Assembly: GCA_964555645.1 (NCBI GenBank)
Contig: CAZKTA010000006.1
Span: 62,001 to 126,000, forward strand
Source: DTLC01 sp964555645
Lineage (GTDB): Bacteria; Verrucomicrobiota; Verrucomicrobiia; Limisphaerales; DTLC01
DNA length: 64,000 nt
Direction: 5' to 3'
The position numbers and the translations under genes are program-made. A model generated the notes under the pieces. It had not been told where the DNA came from. It ran no database searches and worked only from the letters and a program-made list of their open reading frames with translations. Below, in pieces: positions 1 to 8,311 of this stretch. The stretch's first letter is position 1, and each line of letters opens with the position of its first letter.

Positions 1-543
1 CTGCTGAAAGACACCGGGGCTTTTCTTGAAGGCCACTTCATTTTGCGCAGCGGCTTGCACAGCCGGCATTACATCCAATGCGCGCTCGCGTTCCAACACA
101 TGGAAGCACTTGAACAGCTTGGCGGCGCTTTGGCCCGACTTACCAGACATCTTGACGTTCAAACAGTGATTGCGCCTGCATTAGGCGCGCTTGCGATTGG
201 ACAGGAGGTTGCACGGCAGTTGCGTGCGCGGTTCATTTTCGTGGAAAAAGAAGAAGGTAAACTCGCCCTGCGCCGCGGGTTCACCATTGCGCCAGGCGAA
301 CGACTGCTTGTTGTCGAGGACGTTGTTACCAGAGGTGGCCGCGTGCTTGAGACGATCCAGATTTCTCAAAGTGCAGGCGGGCATTTGCTCGGCGTAGCGG
401 CTGTTGTTGACCGCTCAGATGGCAAAGCTGACTTTGGCGTGCCTTTCTACAAATTGCTTACCATCCACTTGGACACTTTCGAGCCTGACCGGTTGCCGCC
501 TGACCTTGCTTCGATCCCGGCCGTTAAGCTCGGCAGTAAATAA
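1..543 (+). CDS. pyrE: Orotate phosphoribosyltransferase, 5'-truncated by window edge
   Basis: Type I phosphoribosyltransferase that joins orotate to PRPP in UMP synthesis. The reading frame is open from base 1, so the start codon lies outside the window. About 180 residues remain. The N-terminal stretch GAFLEGHFILRSGLHSRHY matches the PyrE pattern around the substrate loop. The PRPP-binding motif appears as LLVVEDVVTRGGRVLETI at about residues 101-118 of the visible part, with the paired acidic residues intact. The loop KEEGKLALRRGF before it corresponds to the flexible catalytic loop. The protein ends at a normal stop with a C-terminus typical of the longer bacterial PyrE. Nothing in the visible part is broken. 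Confidence 0.9.
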   Translation: MLKDTGAFLEGHFILRSGLHSRHYIQCALAFQHMEALEQLGGALARLTRHLDVQTVIAPALGALAIGQEVARQLRARFIFVEKEEGKLALRRGFTIAPGERLLVVEDVVTRGGRVLETIQISQSAGGHLLGVAAVVDRSDGKADFGVPFYKLLTIHLDTFEPDRLPPDLASIPAVKLGSK

Positions 544-982
544 ACACCGCGTTCAGCCTTAAATTGGAAACTTCAGCGCTCCCACACATCACATCGCACC
601 AATGCTTAGCCCGATGGGTCCCTAGGTACAACCGCCTAAAGCGCAGCCAGTCCCCACAGTTTTGTGGCTTTGCCAACTCAACTTTTGCCTCATTAGTCCC
701 GCTTCCGAAATCATACGAACGACGTTGGCAGTGCCGAGTCCTGCGTTTTGACCCAAGTTTGTCCGTATCGAGTTTAATAAAAACCGCAGAGCACTGTGCC
801 ACAATTAACCTGACGCGCGCGTTTATTGCGCCACAATGACCCAACAATTACACTTGGTGTGATGGGTTTAGGTTTGGTTAGATTGTCATAATGTACTGGT
901 AATCAACGACTTATTTGCATTTGCTTGGGTTGGCATTGCTGGTGCTTAATCGAGGTTGAAAAACTGCTTTTACTTTTTGCCT
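544..982. other. Intergenic region upstream of dnaK
   Basis: About 440 bases between pyrE and dnaK with no convincing gene on either strand; the short open frames here have no recognisable protein character. It must hold the dnaK promoter. No CIRCE element (TTAGCACTC-N9-GAGTGCTAA) was seen, and no confident -35/-10 pair could be assigned by eye. Confidence 0.5.
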
Positions 983-2911
983 ATGGGCCGAGTACTGGGA
1001 ATAGACTTGGGCACGACTAATTCGTGCATGGCGGTGATGGAAGGCGGCGAGCCTGTCGTATTGGAAAACTCCGAAGGCAGGCGTGTGACGCCCTCGATTG
1101 TTGCGTTTACGAAGAATGGGGAGCGGTTGGTGGGTGATGCTGCCAAGCGCCAGGCCGTTACAAACGCACGTAATACAATTTACTCGATCAAGCGTTTCAT
1201 GGGCCGAAAGTACCATGAAGTCGCTGAGGAAATAAAGCGGGTCCCGTACAAGGTTGTCGAGGCACCAAACGGCGACGCGCATGTGGAGGTCGAGGTCAAC
1301 GGAGAAAGACGTCGGTTTAGCCCGCCTGAAATCTCGGCCATGATATTGCAGAAGCTGAAGGCCGATGCCGAGATGCGGCTTGGTGAAAAGATCACGCAAG
1401 CGGTGATTACCGTGCCTGCGTACTTTAACGATTCACAGCGCCAAGCAACCAAAGACGCAGGCCGGATCGCCGGGCTTGAGGTGCTGCGCATCATTAACGA
1501 GCCAACGGCCGCCTCACTTGCCTATGGGCTTGACAGAAAGAAAGACGAGAAAATTGCAGTTTACGACCTTGGAGGTGGTACATTCGACATTTCCGTGCTC
1601 GAGATCGGCGACGGTGTCTTCGAGGTCAAGGCCACCAACGGCGACACGCATCTTGGTGGTGATGACTGGGACGGCCGCATAATGGACTGGATACTGGACG
1701 AGTTCAAGAAAGAGCACGGGATTGATCTTCGGAAGCAACCGGATGCGCTCCAGCGCATCAAAGAAGAAGCCGAAAAAGCCAAGATTGCCCTCAGTTCGGC
1801 CCTTGTGTACGAGATCAATTTGCCGTTCATCACAGCGGATGCGTCCGGGCCGAAGCACATCAGTATGAAGCTGACCCGGGCCAAAATGGAACAACTGTGT
1901 GAGGACTTGTTCGAGCGCACCGTAGGTCCGGTGAATGCATGTCTAAAAGACGCCGGGCTTACACCAGCCCAGATTGACGAGCTAGTGTTGGTGGGCGGAA
2001 TGACGCGCATGCCGCGTGTGGTTGAGACCGCGCGCTCGCTCATCAACAAGCAACCGCATCAGGGTGTTAACCCGGACGAGGTAGTTGCCATTGGCGCTGC
2101 CATTCAAGGCGGTGTGCTTAAAGGCGAGGTCAAAGATGTGTTGTTGCTCGATGTCACACCGCTATCGCTTGGGATCGAGACACTCGGCGGTATTTTCACC
2201 AAGTTGATCGAACGCAACACAACCATTCCAACCCGCAAATCCGAGATTTTCTCTACTGCATCCGACAACCAAACCTCGGTCGAGATCCACGTGTTGCAAG
2301 GCGAGCGGCCGATGGCGCGTGACAACAAAACAATCGGCAGGTTCCACCTGACCGACATACCGCCTGCACCGCGTGGTGTACCACAGATCGAGGTTACATT
2401 TGACATCGACGCAAACGGCATCTTGCACGTCAGTGCCAAAGACCTCGGCACGGGCAAGGAACAAAAGATTACCATTACCGCCAGTAGCGGCTTGAGCAAG
2501 GACGAAGTCGAGCGTATGCGCAAAGAGGCCGAGATGTACAGTGAGCAAGACCGCAAGAAACGCGAGGCTGCCGAGGCACGCAACGAAGCAGACAACGCAG
2601 TTTATCGCTCTGAAAAAATGCTGCGTGAGAACAAGGATAAAATTTCCAGCAGTGACGCTGCCAAGATAGAGAAGGCGATCGAGGCCGTTAAAGAAGCCAT
2701 CAAACGCGACGACGTTTCGGAGATTCGGTCTGCAACCGAACGGCTCAACGAGGCATGGCATGCCGTGTCTGCCGAGCTATACCGCGCAGCAGCAGAAAAA
2801 GCCCGGGCGAGCCGTGCGGGTGGTGCACAGGCCGGACCGAAAGAGTCGGAAAAGAAGGGCAAAGACGAAGGCCCGATTATTGATGCTGAGGTAGTGGACG
2901 AAAAGAAGTGA
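983..2911 (+). CDS. dnaK: Molecular chaperone DnaK (Hsp70)
   Basis: ATP-dependent cytosolic chaperone, 642 residues, full length. The start is taken at ATG 983 because the protein then begins MGRVLGIDLGTTNSC; an in-frame TTG at 956 would add nine atypical residues. The nucleotide-binding domain carries the phosphate-1 loop GIDLGTTNS, the AYFNDSQRQATKDAG region, the phosphate-2 motif AVYDLGGGTFDIS and the adenosine motif LVGGMTRMP. The linker DVLLLDVTPLSLG leads into the substrate-binding domain. The tail ends PIIDAEVVDEKK, close to the conserved acidic EEVKDKK-type end. grpE and dnaJ are not next to it. The next intact genes are groES-groEL, separated by a decayed module. Confidence 0.97.
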   Translation: MGRVLGIDLGTTNSCMAVMEGGEPVVLENSEGRRVTPSIVAFTKNGERLVGDAAKRQAVTNARNTIYSIKRFMGRKYHEVAEEIKRVPYKVVEAPNGDAHVEVEVNGERRRFSPPEISAMILQKLKADAEMRLGEKITQAVITVPAYFNDSQRQATKDAGRIAGLEVLRIINEPTAASLAYGLDRKKDEKIAVYDLGGGTFDISVLEIGDGVFEVKATNGDTHLGGDDWDGRIMDWILDEFKKEHGIDLRKQPDALQRIKEEAEKAKIALSSALVYEINLPFITADASGPKHISMKLTRAKMEQLCEDLFERTVGPVNACLKDAGLTPAQIDELVLVGGMTRMPRVVETARSLINKQPHQGVNPDEVVAIGAAIQGGVLKGEVKDVLLLDVTPLSLGIETLGGIFTKLIERNTTIPTRKSEIFSTASDNQTSVEIHVLQGERPMARDNKTIGRFHLTDIPPAPRGVPQIEVTFDIDANGILHVSAKDLGTGKEQKITITASSGLSKDEVERMRKEAEMYSEQDRKKREAAEARNEADNAVYRSEKMLRENKDKISSSDAAKIEKAIEAVKEAIKRDDVSEIRSATERLNEAWHAVSAELYRAAAEKARASRAGGAQAGPKESEKKGKDEGPIIDAEVVDEKK

Positions 2912-2948
2912 GTGAACTTGTGCGGCTGCGTGCAAGGGCAAGTTAATG

Positions 2949-3223
2949 GTGGATCAAGAACAGATCAGGCAAATGCGCGTGCGCTTTTCTGGTGGCAGCC
3001 GCCGGAGTGTTCGCTGGCCAACCCGTGCAGGTTTATTGCACAGGTGATGACGCTGAGTACTTGAGATGAAGTCCAACAGGTTAAACGGATGTTTGGCCAG
3101 GAGGCGCTGCGTGAAGTGTTGCTGAATGCGCCGGCAGGAGTTTTTGATGCGCGGTCGTGGGCTTATTGGCGCAACTATTTCGGTTTGCCAGAAGCCGAAT
3201 TACCGCAGCGTTCTTTGAAATGA
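2949..3223 (+). pseudogene. Remnant of the small gene upstream of an AbiEii-type nucleotidyltransferase
   Basis: Fragments of one protein remain in different frames. From GTG 2949 one reads VDQEQIRQMRVRFSGGS. From about 3066 one reads QVKRMFGQEALREVLL followed by GVFDARSWAYWRNYFGL, ending at TGA 3221-3223. In between are frame changes and stops. From memory, small proteins with an N-terminal D(E)QxIRxMRxRF and a C-terminal FDxRSWAYW pattern sit directly upstream of AbiEii/AbiGii-type nucleotidyltransferases, as here. The ATGA overlap with the next remnant supports an original two-gene module. Its biochemical role is not established. Confidence 0.6.
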
Positions 3224-3885
3224 AATTTGAGGCGAAATTGTCCATGCTACCTGCGCCACAGAGTGCGTTGTGGCCAGAGCTGAAGGTGTTGTCTGGCCGG
3301 TTTGTGCTCTACGGTGGCACAGGCTTGGCTTTGCGGCTTGGGCATAGGCAGTCCGAAGGCTTTGACTTTTTCACGGACGCGCCTGTGGATGTGGCGCTCT
3401 GCTGCAGACGGCGGCGTTTCTAAGAGACGCAACAGTACGCATGAAGTCAGCGAACTCTTTAACGGTGACTGTTCGTGGGCAAGGCCGGGTAAAGGTTTCA
3501 TTTTGGGGGGCGGGTTGCGGCGTGTTCGTGAACCGGAGTGGGCGCACGGCTGTGTGGTTCGGGCGCCGTCGTTACTTGACCTAGCCGCGTGCAATATGGC
3601 TGTTGTGCAGTCTCGTGCAGAGGCAAAAGATTACCTTGACATTGCGGCTTTGCTCCGGGCTGGGGTTAGCCTGGCGAGGCTTTGGGGGCTGCGCAGGCAG
3701 TGTATGGCAGTCAGTTGTTTAACCCGATGATAACGCTTAAAGCTTTGAGTTACTTTAGGGACGGCGACCTGCCGGCGTTGCCGTCGGAGCTAAAGCAGTT
3801 GTTGTTGCACGCAACGGCTGCCACGGAACAGCTTGTCAAATTCGAGCCGGCACCCGGCGGGATTTTGCCAGCGGGAGACTTGTGA
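3220..3885 (+). pseudogene. Decayed AbiEii/AbiGii-type nucleotidyltransferase toxin
   Basis: The 5' part reads MKFEAKLSMLPAPQSALWPE, then FVLYGGTGLALRLGHRQSEG and FDFFTD. This is the nucleotidyltransferase signature (GGTxLAL followed by a DFF motif) of AbiEii-like type IV toxins. After about residue 65 the frame is lost. Later parts appear in other frames: LDLAACNMAVVQSRAEAKDY with LDIAALLRAGVSLA, then LFNPMITLKALSYFRDGDL to a stop at 3885. At least two frameshifts are needed to restore the protein, so it is not functional. It overlaps the upstream remnant by ATGA. The module is wedged between dnaK and groES. Confidence 0.7.
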
Positions 3886-3900
3886 CAGATTTACGGTTTT

Positions 3901-3925
3901 TTCCCGAACGCGAGTGCGTCGGGAA
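3901..3925. promoter_or_regulatory. Inverted repeat upstream of groES
   Basis: An almost perfect dyad, TTCCCGA then (A)CGC, loop GAGT, GCG then TCGGGAA, with one bulged A, lies about 55 bases before the groES start. It is not the CIRCE sequence, although its centre contains GCGAGTGC, reminiscent of the GAGTGC half of CIRCE. No T-run follows, so it is not an intrinsic terminator. It could be an operator for heat-shock control or an end structure of the preceding dead module. Confidence 0.35.
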
Positions 3926-3980
3926 TAGATCCAAACCTGAGTAAAACCGATAACAACCAAACAAAAACCAACGTTGACCT

Positions 3981-4274
3981 ATGGCTCTTAACGTTAAACC
4001 GCTCGGAGACCGTGTTCTGGTTGAACCGGTTGAAGAGAAGGAAGTCAAAAAAGGCGGCATCATTATACCTGATACCGCCAAGGAAAAGCCTCAAGAGGGC
4101 ATTGTGCGTGCGTTGGGCACGGGGAAGCTTGACGACGACGGCAAACGTATTCCGTTTGAAGTCAAAGTGGGCGACCGCGTGCTCTTCAGCAAGTACGGTG
4201 GCACGGAGATCAAAATTGACGATAAAGAATACAAGCTTCTCAGCTCGGACGATCTCCTTGCCATTTTAACCTGA
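3981..4274 (+). CDS. groES: Co-chaperonin GroES (Hsp10)
   Basis: Heptameric lid of the GroEL chaperonin, 97 residues, the usual length. It begins MALNVKPLGDRVLVEPVEEK, the conserved GroES start. The mobile loop is at about residues 17-35 (EEKEVKKGGIIIPDTAKEKP) and the roof-loop/core region GDRVLFSKYGGTEIKIDDKE follows. It lies 37 bases upstream of groEL on the same strand, so the two are surely co-transcribed. Confidence 0.97.
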   Translation: MALNVKPLGDRVLVEPVEEKEVKKGGIIIPDTAKEKPQEGIVRALGTGKLDDDGKRIPFEVKVGDRVLFSKYGGTEIKIDDKEYKLLSSDDLLAILT

Positions 4275-4311
4275 ACAACAACCCTAAACCGATAACTGAA
4301 CACAACGAACT

Positions 4312-5940
4312 ATGGCAGCAAAACAATTACTTTTCGATGAGGCCGCGCGTCAGGCTATTCTGCGCGGTGTAACTAAACTATCGCGCGCCGTTACAGCCAC
4401 GCTCGGTCCACGAGGCCGCAACGTTGTTCTTGACAAAAAGTTCGGCTCACCGGTTGTGACTAAGGACGGCGTGACGGTGGCAAAGGAAATCGAGCTCGAA
4501 GACCCATACGAAAACATGGGTGCGCAGATGGTCCGCGAAGTCGCCAGCAAGACAAGCGACGCAGCGGGCGACGGTACAACCACGGCGACCTTGCTTGCCG
4601 AGGCTATCTACCGTGAGGGCTTGAAATTTGTCGCCTCTGGGGCGAACCCGATCGGTATCCAGCGGGGTATCCATAAGGCGGTTGAGGCTGCGGTGCAGCA
4701 CCTGGATAAGATCGCCAAGAAAATCAAGGAGAAGGAAGAAATCAAACAGGTTGCGACCGTGGCTGCCAACTGGGACACTGCCATTGGTGAGATCATAGCC
4801 GACGCAATGGACAAGGTCGGTAAAGACGGCACAATAACCGTCGAAGAGGCAAAGTCAATCGAGACAACACTCGAGGTTGTCGAGGGCATGCAGTTTGACA
4901 AGGGGTATCTGTCGCCCTACTTCATCACCAACACCGAGACAATGGAGTGCAAGCTGGAGGACCCATACATCCTGATCTACGAAAAGAAGATCAGTAGTCT
5001 TAAGGACATCCTCCCGTTGCTTGAGAAGATTGCCAAGGTGGGCAAACCATTGCTCATCATTGCCGAGGAAGTCGAAGGCGAAGCGCTTGCCACGTTGGTT
5101 GTCAACAGGCTGCGTGGCACGTTGCAATGCTGCGCTGTAAAAGCGCCCGGGTTCGGCGATCGGCGCAAGGCAATGTGCGAAGACATTGCCATTCTGACAG
5201 GCGGCAAGTTCATCAGCGAAGACCTCGGTATCAAGCTCGAGAGTGTCGAGTTGAGCGACCTTGGCCGCGCTAAGACAGTTGTTGTTGACAAGGAAAACAC
5301 AACCATTGTCGAGGGCGCAGGCAAAAGCTCCGAAATCCAGGGTCGCGTAAACCAGATACGCCGCCAGATCGAGGAGACCACATCCGACTACGACCGTGAA
5401 AAGCTCCAGGAACGGCTTGCCAAGCTCGCCGGTGGCGTTGCCGTCATTAACGTTGGTGCTGCAACTGAGACCGAGATGAAAGAAAAGAAGGCCCGCGTTG
5501 AAGACGCGCTCCACGCCACACGTGCTGCTGTTGAGGAGGGCATTGTTCCCGGAGGCGGCGTAGCGTTGATCCGGTGTCTTGAGGCGATCGACAAGGTCAA
5601 GCCTGCCGATGAAGATGAGCGCATCGGCATTGACATCGTCAAACGTGCAATCGAGTACCCGACACGCGAGCTTGCCAATAACGCTGGCGTTGAGGGCTCG
5701 GTGGTAGTTGAAGAGGTCAAACGCCGCAAGGGTAACGAGGGCTACGACGTTGTCACTGCCGAGTACAAGGACCTTGTGAAGGCCGGTATTGTTGATCCGA
5801 AGAAGGTCACGCGTACCGCGCTGCAAAATGCAGCCTCGGTCGCCGGTCTATTGCTGACAACCGAATGCCTTGTAACCGAGATACCAGAAAAGAAGGAAAA
5901 GAGTGCAAAAGAAAGCAGCCATAGCGACTTTGAATATTGA
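4312..5940 (+). CDS. groEL: Chaperonin GroEL (Hsp60)
   Basis: Full-length chaperonin subunit of 542 residues that folds proteins in a GroES-capped ring. Visible landmarks are the ATP-site motif GDGTTTATLLAEAI near residues 86-99, the apical domain with the substrate-binding surface, and the conserved tract EEGIVPGGGVALIRC near residues 405-420. The C-terminus ends EKSAKESSHSDFEY and lacks the flexible GGM repeats common in GroEL. This usually marks an additional or specialised paralogue rather than the main housekeeping copy. A strong terminator follows, so groES-groEL forms a closed unit. Confidence 0.97.
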   Translation: MAAKQLLFDEAARQAILRGVTKLSRAVTATLGPRGRNVVLDKKFGSPVVTKDGVTVAKEIELEDPYENMGAQMVREVASKTSDAAGDGTTTATLLAEAIYREGLKFVASGANPIGIQRGIHKAVEAAVQHLDKIAKKIKEKEEIKQVATVAANWDTAIGEIIADAMDKVGKDGTITVEEAKSIETTLEVVEGMQFDKGYLSPYFITNTETMECKLEDPYILIYEKKISSLKDILPLLEKIAKVGKPLLIIAEEVEGEALATLVVNRLRGTLQCCAVKAPGFGDRRKAMCEDIAILTGGKFISEDLGIKLESVELSDLGRAKTVVVDKENTTIVEGAGKSSEIQGRVNQIRRQIEETTSDYDREKLQERLAKLAGGVAVINVGAATETEMKEKKARVEDALHATRAAVEEGIVPGGGVALIRCLEAIDKVKPADEDERIGIDIVKRAIEYPTRELANNAGVEGSVVVEEVKRRKGNEGYDVVTAEYKDLVKAGIVDPKKVTRTALQNAASVAGLLLTTECLVTEIPEKKEKSAKESSHSDFEY

Positions 5941-5991
5941 GGCTGCGTGCGGCCGGTGAATGCCAGGCTGCATCATGGGTAAATTGCGCAA

Positions 5992-6024
5992 GGCCGGGGC
6001 TTTCAAACCCCGGCCTCTTTTTTT
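5992..6024 (+). terminator. Intrinsic terminator after groEL
   Basis: A perfect 8-bp stem GGCCGGGG/CCCCGGCC with loop CTTTCAAA is followed by TCTTTTTTT, about 50 bases after the groEL stop. It is a textbook rho-independent terminator. Confidence 0.93.
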
Positions 6025-6071
6025 GACAAGACCGTTCCGTTGACGCAAATTGCAACGCAGTCGTTGCGCTA

Positions 6072-7115
6072 ATGAACATTTTTCAACGGCAAAAAACCAG
6101 TCACGAGATCGCAGTTGGCCTGGGCATTTTGTTGTGTCTTGGCGCGATAGTTGTTGGCGTATTGATTGCGCAGCGAAACTTTAACCCCGCTGTACAGGTT
6201 GCAACCAGGTCGTGGTCGGCAGCGCCGACCGTGACCGCGCCCGAAGAGGTGCAGCTTCCGCAGCCTGGTTTTGTAGGAGAAGGTTTCACAGCATACATGC
6301 CTGCGGGGCTAGTTGCATTCGGTCCCATCGAGCAGTTCGATGAAGACACGCTCTCGGACAAGATCAACGGCAAGGCTGATCTATACTTGACGTCCGGGTT
6401 TCGCCAGTTGCGTTGTCAACGCTTTGCATTACAGGACAGCGAAGACGACTGGTTCGAGTGGTTTGTGTATGACATGGGCAATGTACCGCAGGCGTTTGCG
6501 GTTTACAGCATTCAACGGCGTCCCGAGTCAAAACCGGTTGAGCTGACCGAGTTCGCTTATGCAACCAAGAACGCTTTGTACTTTGTATGCGGCCAGTTTT
6601 ACGTCGAAGCCGTTGCGGCAACGCCGAGCCAGAAGTTGATGGAGGCTATATTGGGAATGGCACGTAATTTTGTTGCTGCCACCAAGCCCGGGCCGATGCA
6701 GTTGCCCGAGCTTGATTTGTTCCCCGCTGAAAACTTGGTGCCGCATAGCCATGCGCTCCAGATTGCAACTGCCTTCGGGTTCGAAGGGTTCAACAACATG
6801 TTCACAGCCAAATATAATGCCAACGGAAACCAGGTTTTGGCTTACGTAACAGTGCTTGCTGACACGCAGCAAGCATCGGCTCTTGCGCAGGATTATTATC
6901 GGTTTCTGCTTGCAAATGGTGGAAAAGACGTCGTGCCCTCCAGCGCGCTCAGCGGTGTGAGAATGGTCAGCTTGCTCGATTGGTACGAGGTTGTGTTCAG
7001 CCATGGAAACATTGTTGGTGGAGTGCATGCGGCACTGTCGAAGCAAGCCGCTGAACAGCTCACTGCTAAGCTGCTCAATCACATAGCCCGTAAAACAGGT
7101 GCAAAACCAAACTGA
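6072..7115 (+). CDS. DUF6599-like membrane-anchored protein
   Basis: A 347-residue protein with a short cytoplasmic start, one hydrophobic segment at about residues 13-33 (IAVGLGILLCLGAIVVGVLI) and a large extracytoplasmic part. The body, with GPIEQFDEDTLSDKINGKAD and LYLTSGFRQLRCQRF, matches my recollection of the DUF6599 family, which often sits beside DUF362 genes in Planctomycetes and Verrucomicrobiota. No enzymatic motif or cofactor-binding cysteine pair is evident. Its last 17 bases overlap the following DUF362 gene, so the two are probably translated together. By context it is likely an accessory or docking subunit of the downstream redox proteins; its function is unknown. Confidence 0.75.
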   Translation: MNIFQRQKTSHEIAVGLGILLCLGAIVVGVLIAQRNFNPAVQVATRSWSAAPTVTAPEEVQLPQPGFVGEGFTAYMPAGLVAFGPIEQFDEDTLSDKINGKADLYLTSGFRQLRCQRFALQDSEDDWFEWFVYDMGNVPQAFAVYSIQRRPESKPVELTEFAYATKNALYFVCGQFYVEAVAATPSQKLMEAILGMARNFVAATKPGPMQLPELDLFPAENLVPHSHALQIATAFGFEGFNNMFTAKYNANGNQVLAYVTVLADTQQASALAQDYYRFLLANGGKDVVPSSALSGVRMVSLLDWYEVVFSHGNIVGGVHAALSKQAAEQLTAKLLNHIARKTGAKPN

Positions 7116-8097
7116 CAACCAACACCAGCTACTGCGCCGGCGCGATTTTATGCGTCGGTTGCTCAAGGCAACTGCTGCGGCGGCGGTTGCAACTGGGGGT
7201 GCTTTTGCCTTGCACAGACCCGCACGCACAGGCAGTCCAACTGCGACTCAAGCAAGGCCGTTACCAGATTTTTCAGTCGGGAAAGTGGGCCGGCGCATGG
7301 CAATTGTGACAGGGTCAGACAGGGTGAAAACCGTGCAGCGCGCTTTTGCGGCGTTGGGCGGCATTGAACAATTCATCGGCAAGGGCGATCGCGTGCTTTT
7401 GAAAGTCAATGCTGCATTTGCATCGCCGCCTGCCCTCAGTGCAACCACACATCCGGAGCTTGTAGCCGAGGTGACACGCCTGTGTTACAGCGCAGGTGCC
7501 GCTGGAGTTATTGTAGCTGATAACCCAATCAACGACCCGCAAAGTTGTTTCCGGCTTACCGGTATTGCGCGCGCGGCTGAGGCTGCAGGCGCGCGTGTTG
7601 TATTGCCGACTGAGTCACTTTTCAAACCGGCAACACTGCCCGGGGCGCGCCTTATCCGCGATTGGCCGGTGTTTTTCGGAGCGTTTGATGGCGTCACGAA
7701 ACTTATCGGTATCGCCCCCGTAAAAGACCACAACCGCAGCGGCGCCTCGATGACGATGAAAAACTGGTACGGACTGCTCGGCGGCGCGCGCAACGTGTTT
7801 CATCAGGACATTCACACAATCATTCTTGAGCTCGCAACGCTTGTGCGCCCGACCTTGGTTATCCTTGACGGCACAACAACTATGATCACAAACGGCCCGA
7901 CAGGCGGTTCGCTTGATGACCTCAGACAAACCAATACGATGATCGTCAGTACCGATCAAGTTGCTGCTGACGCATTTGGTGCCACTTTGCTCGGCAAACG
8001 GCTGAGCGATTTGCCGTTCATTTTGCGCGCTGCTGAAGCCGGTCTTGGCATGGCTGATTTCGAATCGCTGCACCCGGCCAGAGACAGCGTCTTGTAA
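7099..8097 (+). CDS. DUF362 domain protein with Tat signal
   Basis: A 332-residue protein starting at GTG 7099 and overlapping the end of the preceding gene. The N-terminus has a twin-arginine signal: RRRDFMRRLLKATAAAAVAT followed by a short hydrophobic run. This predicts export in a folded, perhaps cofactor-loaded form. The DUF362 core is recognisable from LLKVNAAFASPP, VIVADNPINDPQSCF, KDHNRSGASMTMKNWYG and VILDGTTTMITNGPTGG. DUF362 proteins are often fused to or beside 4Fe-4S ferredoxins, as here. No cysteine cluster is visible in this copy, so iron-sulfur chemistry probably comes from the next gene. The reaction is not known. Confidence 0.82.
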   Translation: MQNQTDNQHQLLRRRDFMRRLLKATAAAAVATGGAFALHRPARTGSPTATQARPLPDFSVGKVGRRMAIVTGSDRVKTVQRAFAALGGIEQFIGKGDRVLLKVNAAFASPPALSATTHPELVAEVTRLCYSAGAAGVIVADNPINDPQSCFRLTGIARAAEAAGARVVLPTESLFKPATLPGARLIRDWPVFFGAFDGVTKLIGIAPVKDHNRSGASMTMKNWYGLLGGARNVFHQDIHTIILELATLVRPTLVILDGTTTMITNGPTGGSLDDLRQTNTMIVSTDQVAADAFGATLLGKRLSDLPFILRAAEAGLGMADFESLHPARDSVL

Positions 8098-8311
8098 ATT
8101 CGAAGCACAACGCGCGAAATTCGACACAAAGCAAAATGACCAGGATCAAAAACGGTGAAGTGAGATCTAACTGGCGCAGACAAATGTCCCATGTTTGGAC
8201 CTGGCCTTGCGAGAACGTGTCGGGACCACAGTGGATCGGTTTGCGGGTTTTAATTTCCACTATCCGAGCATTGGTTCGGATTTCAGATTTCAGATTTCGG
8301 ATTTTCAAGCA

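Noticed and set aside
4855..5826. Long open frame of 323 codons on the strand opposite groEL
   Set aside because: It is the mirror of a highly biased coding sequence; groEL itself is unambiguous on the plus strand.
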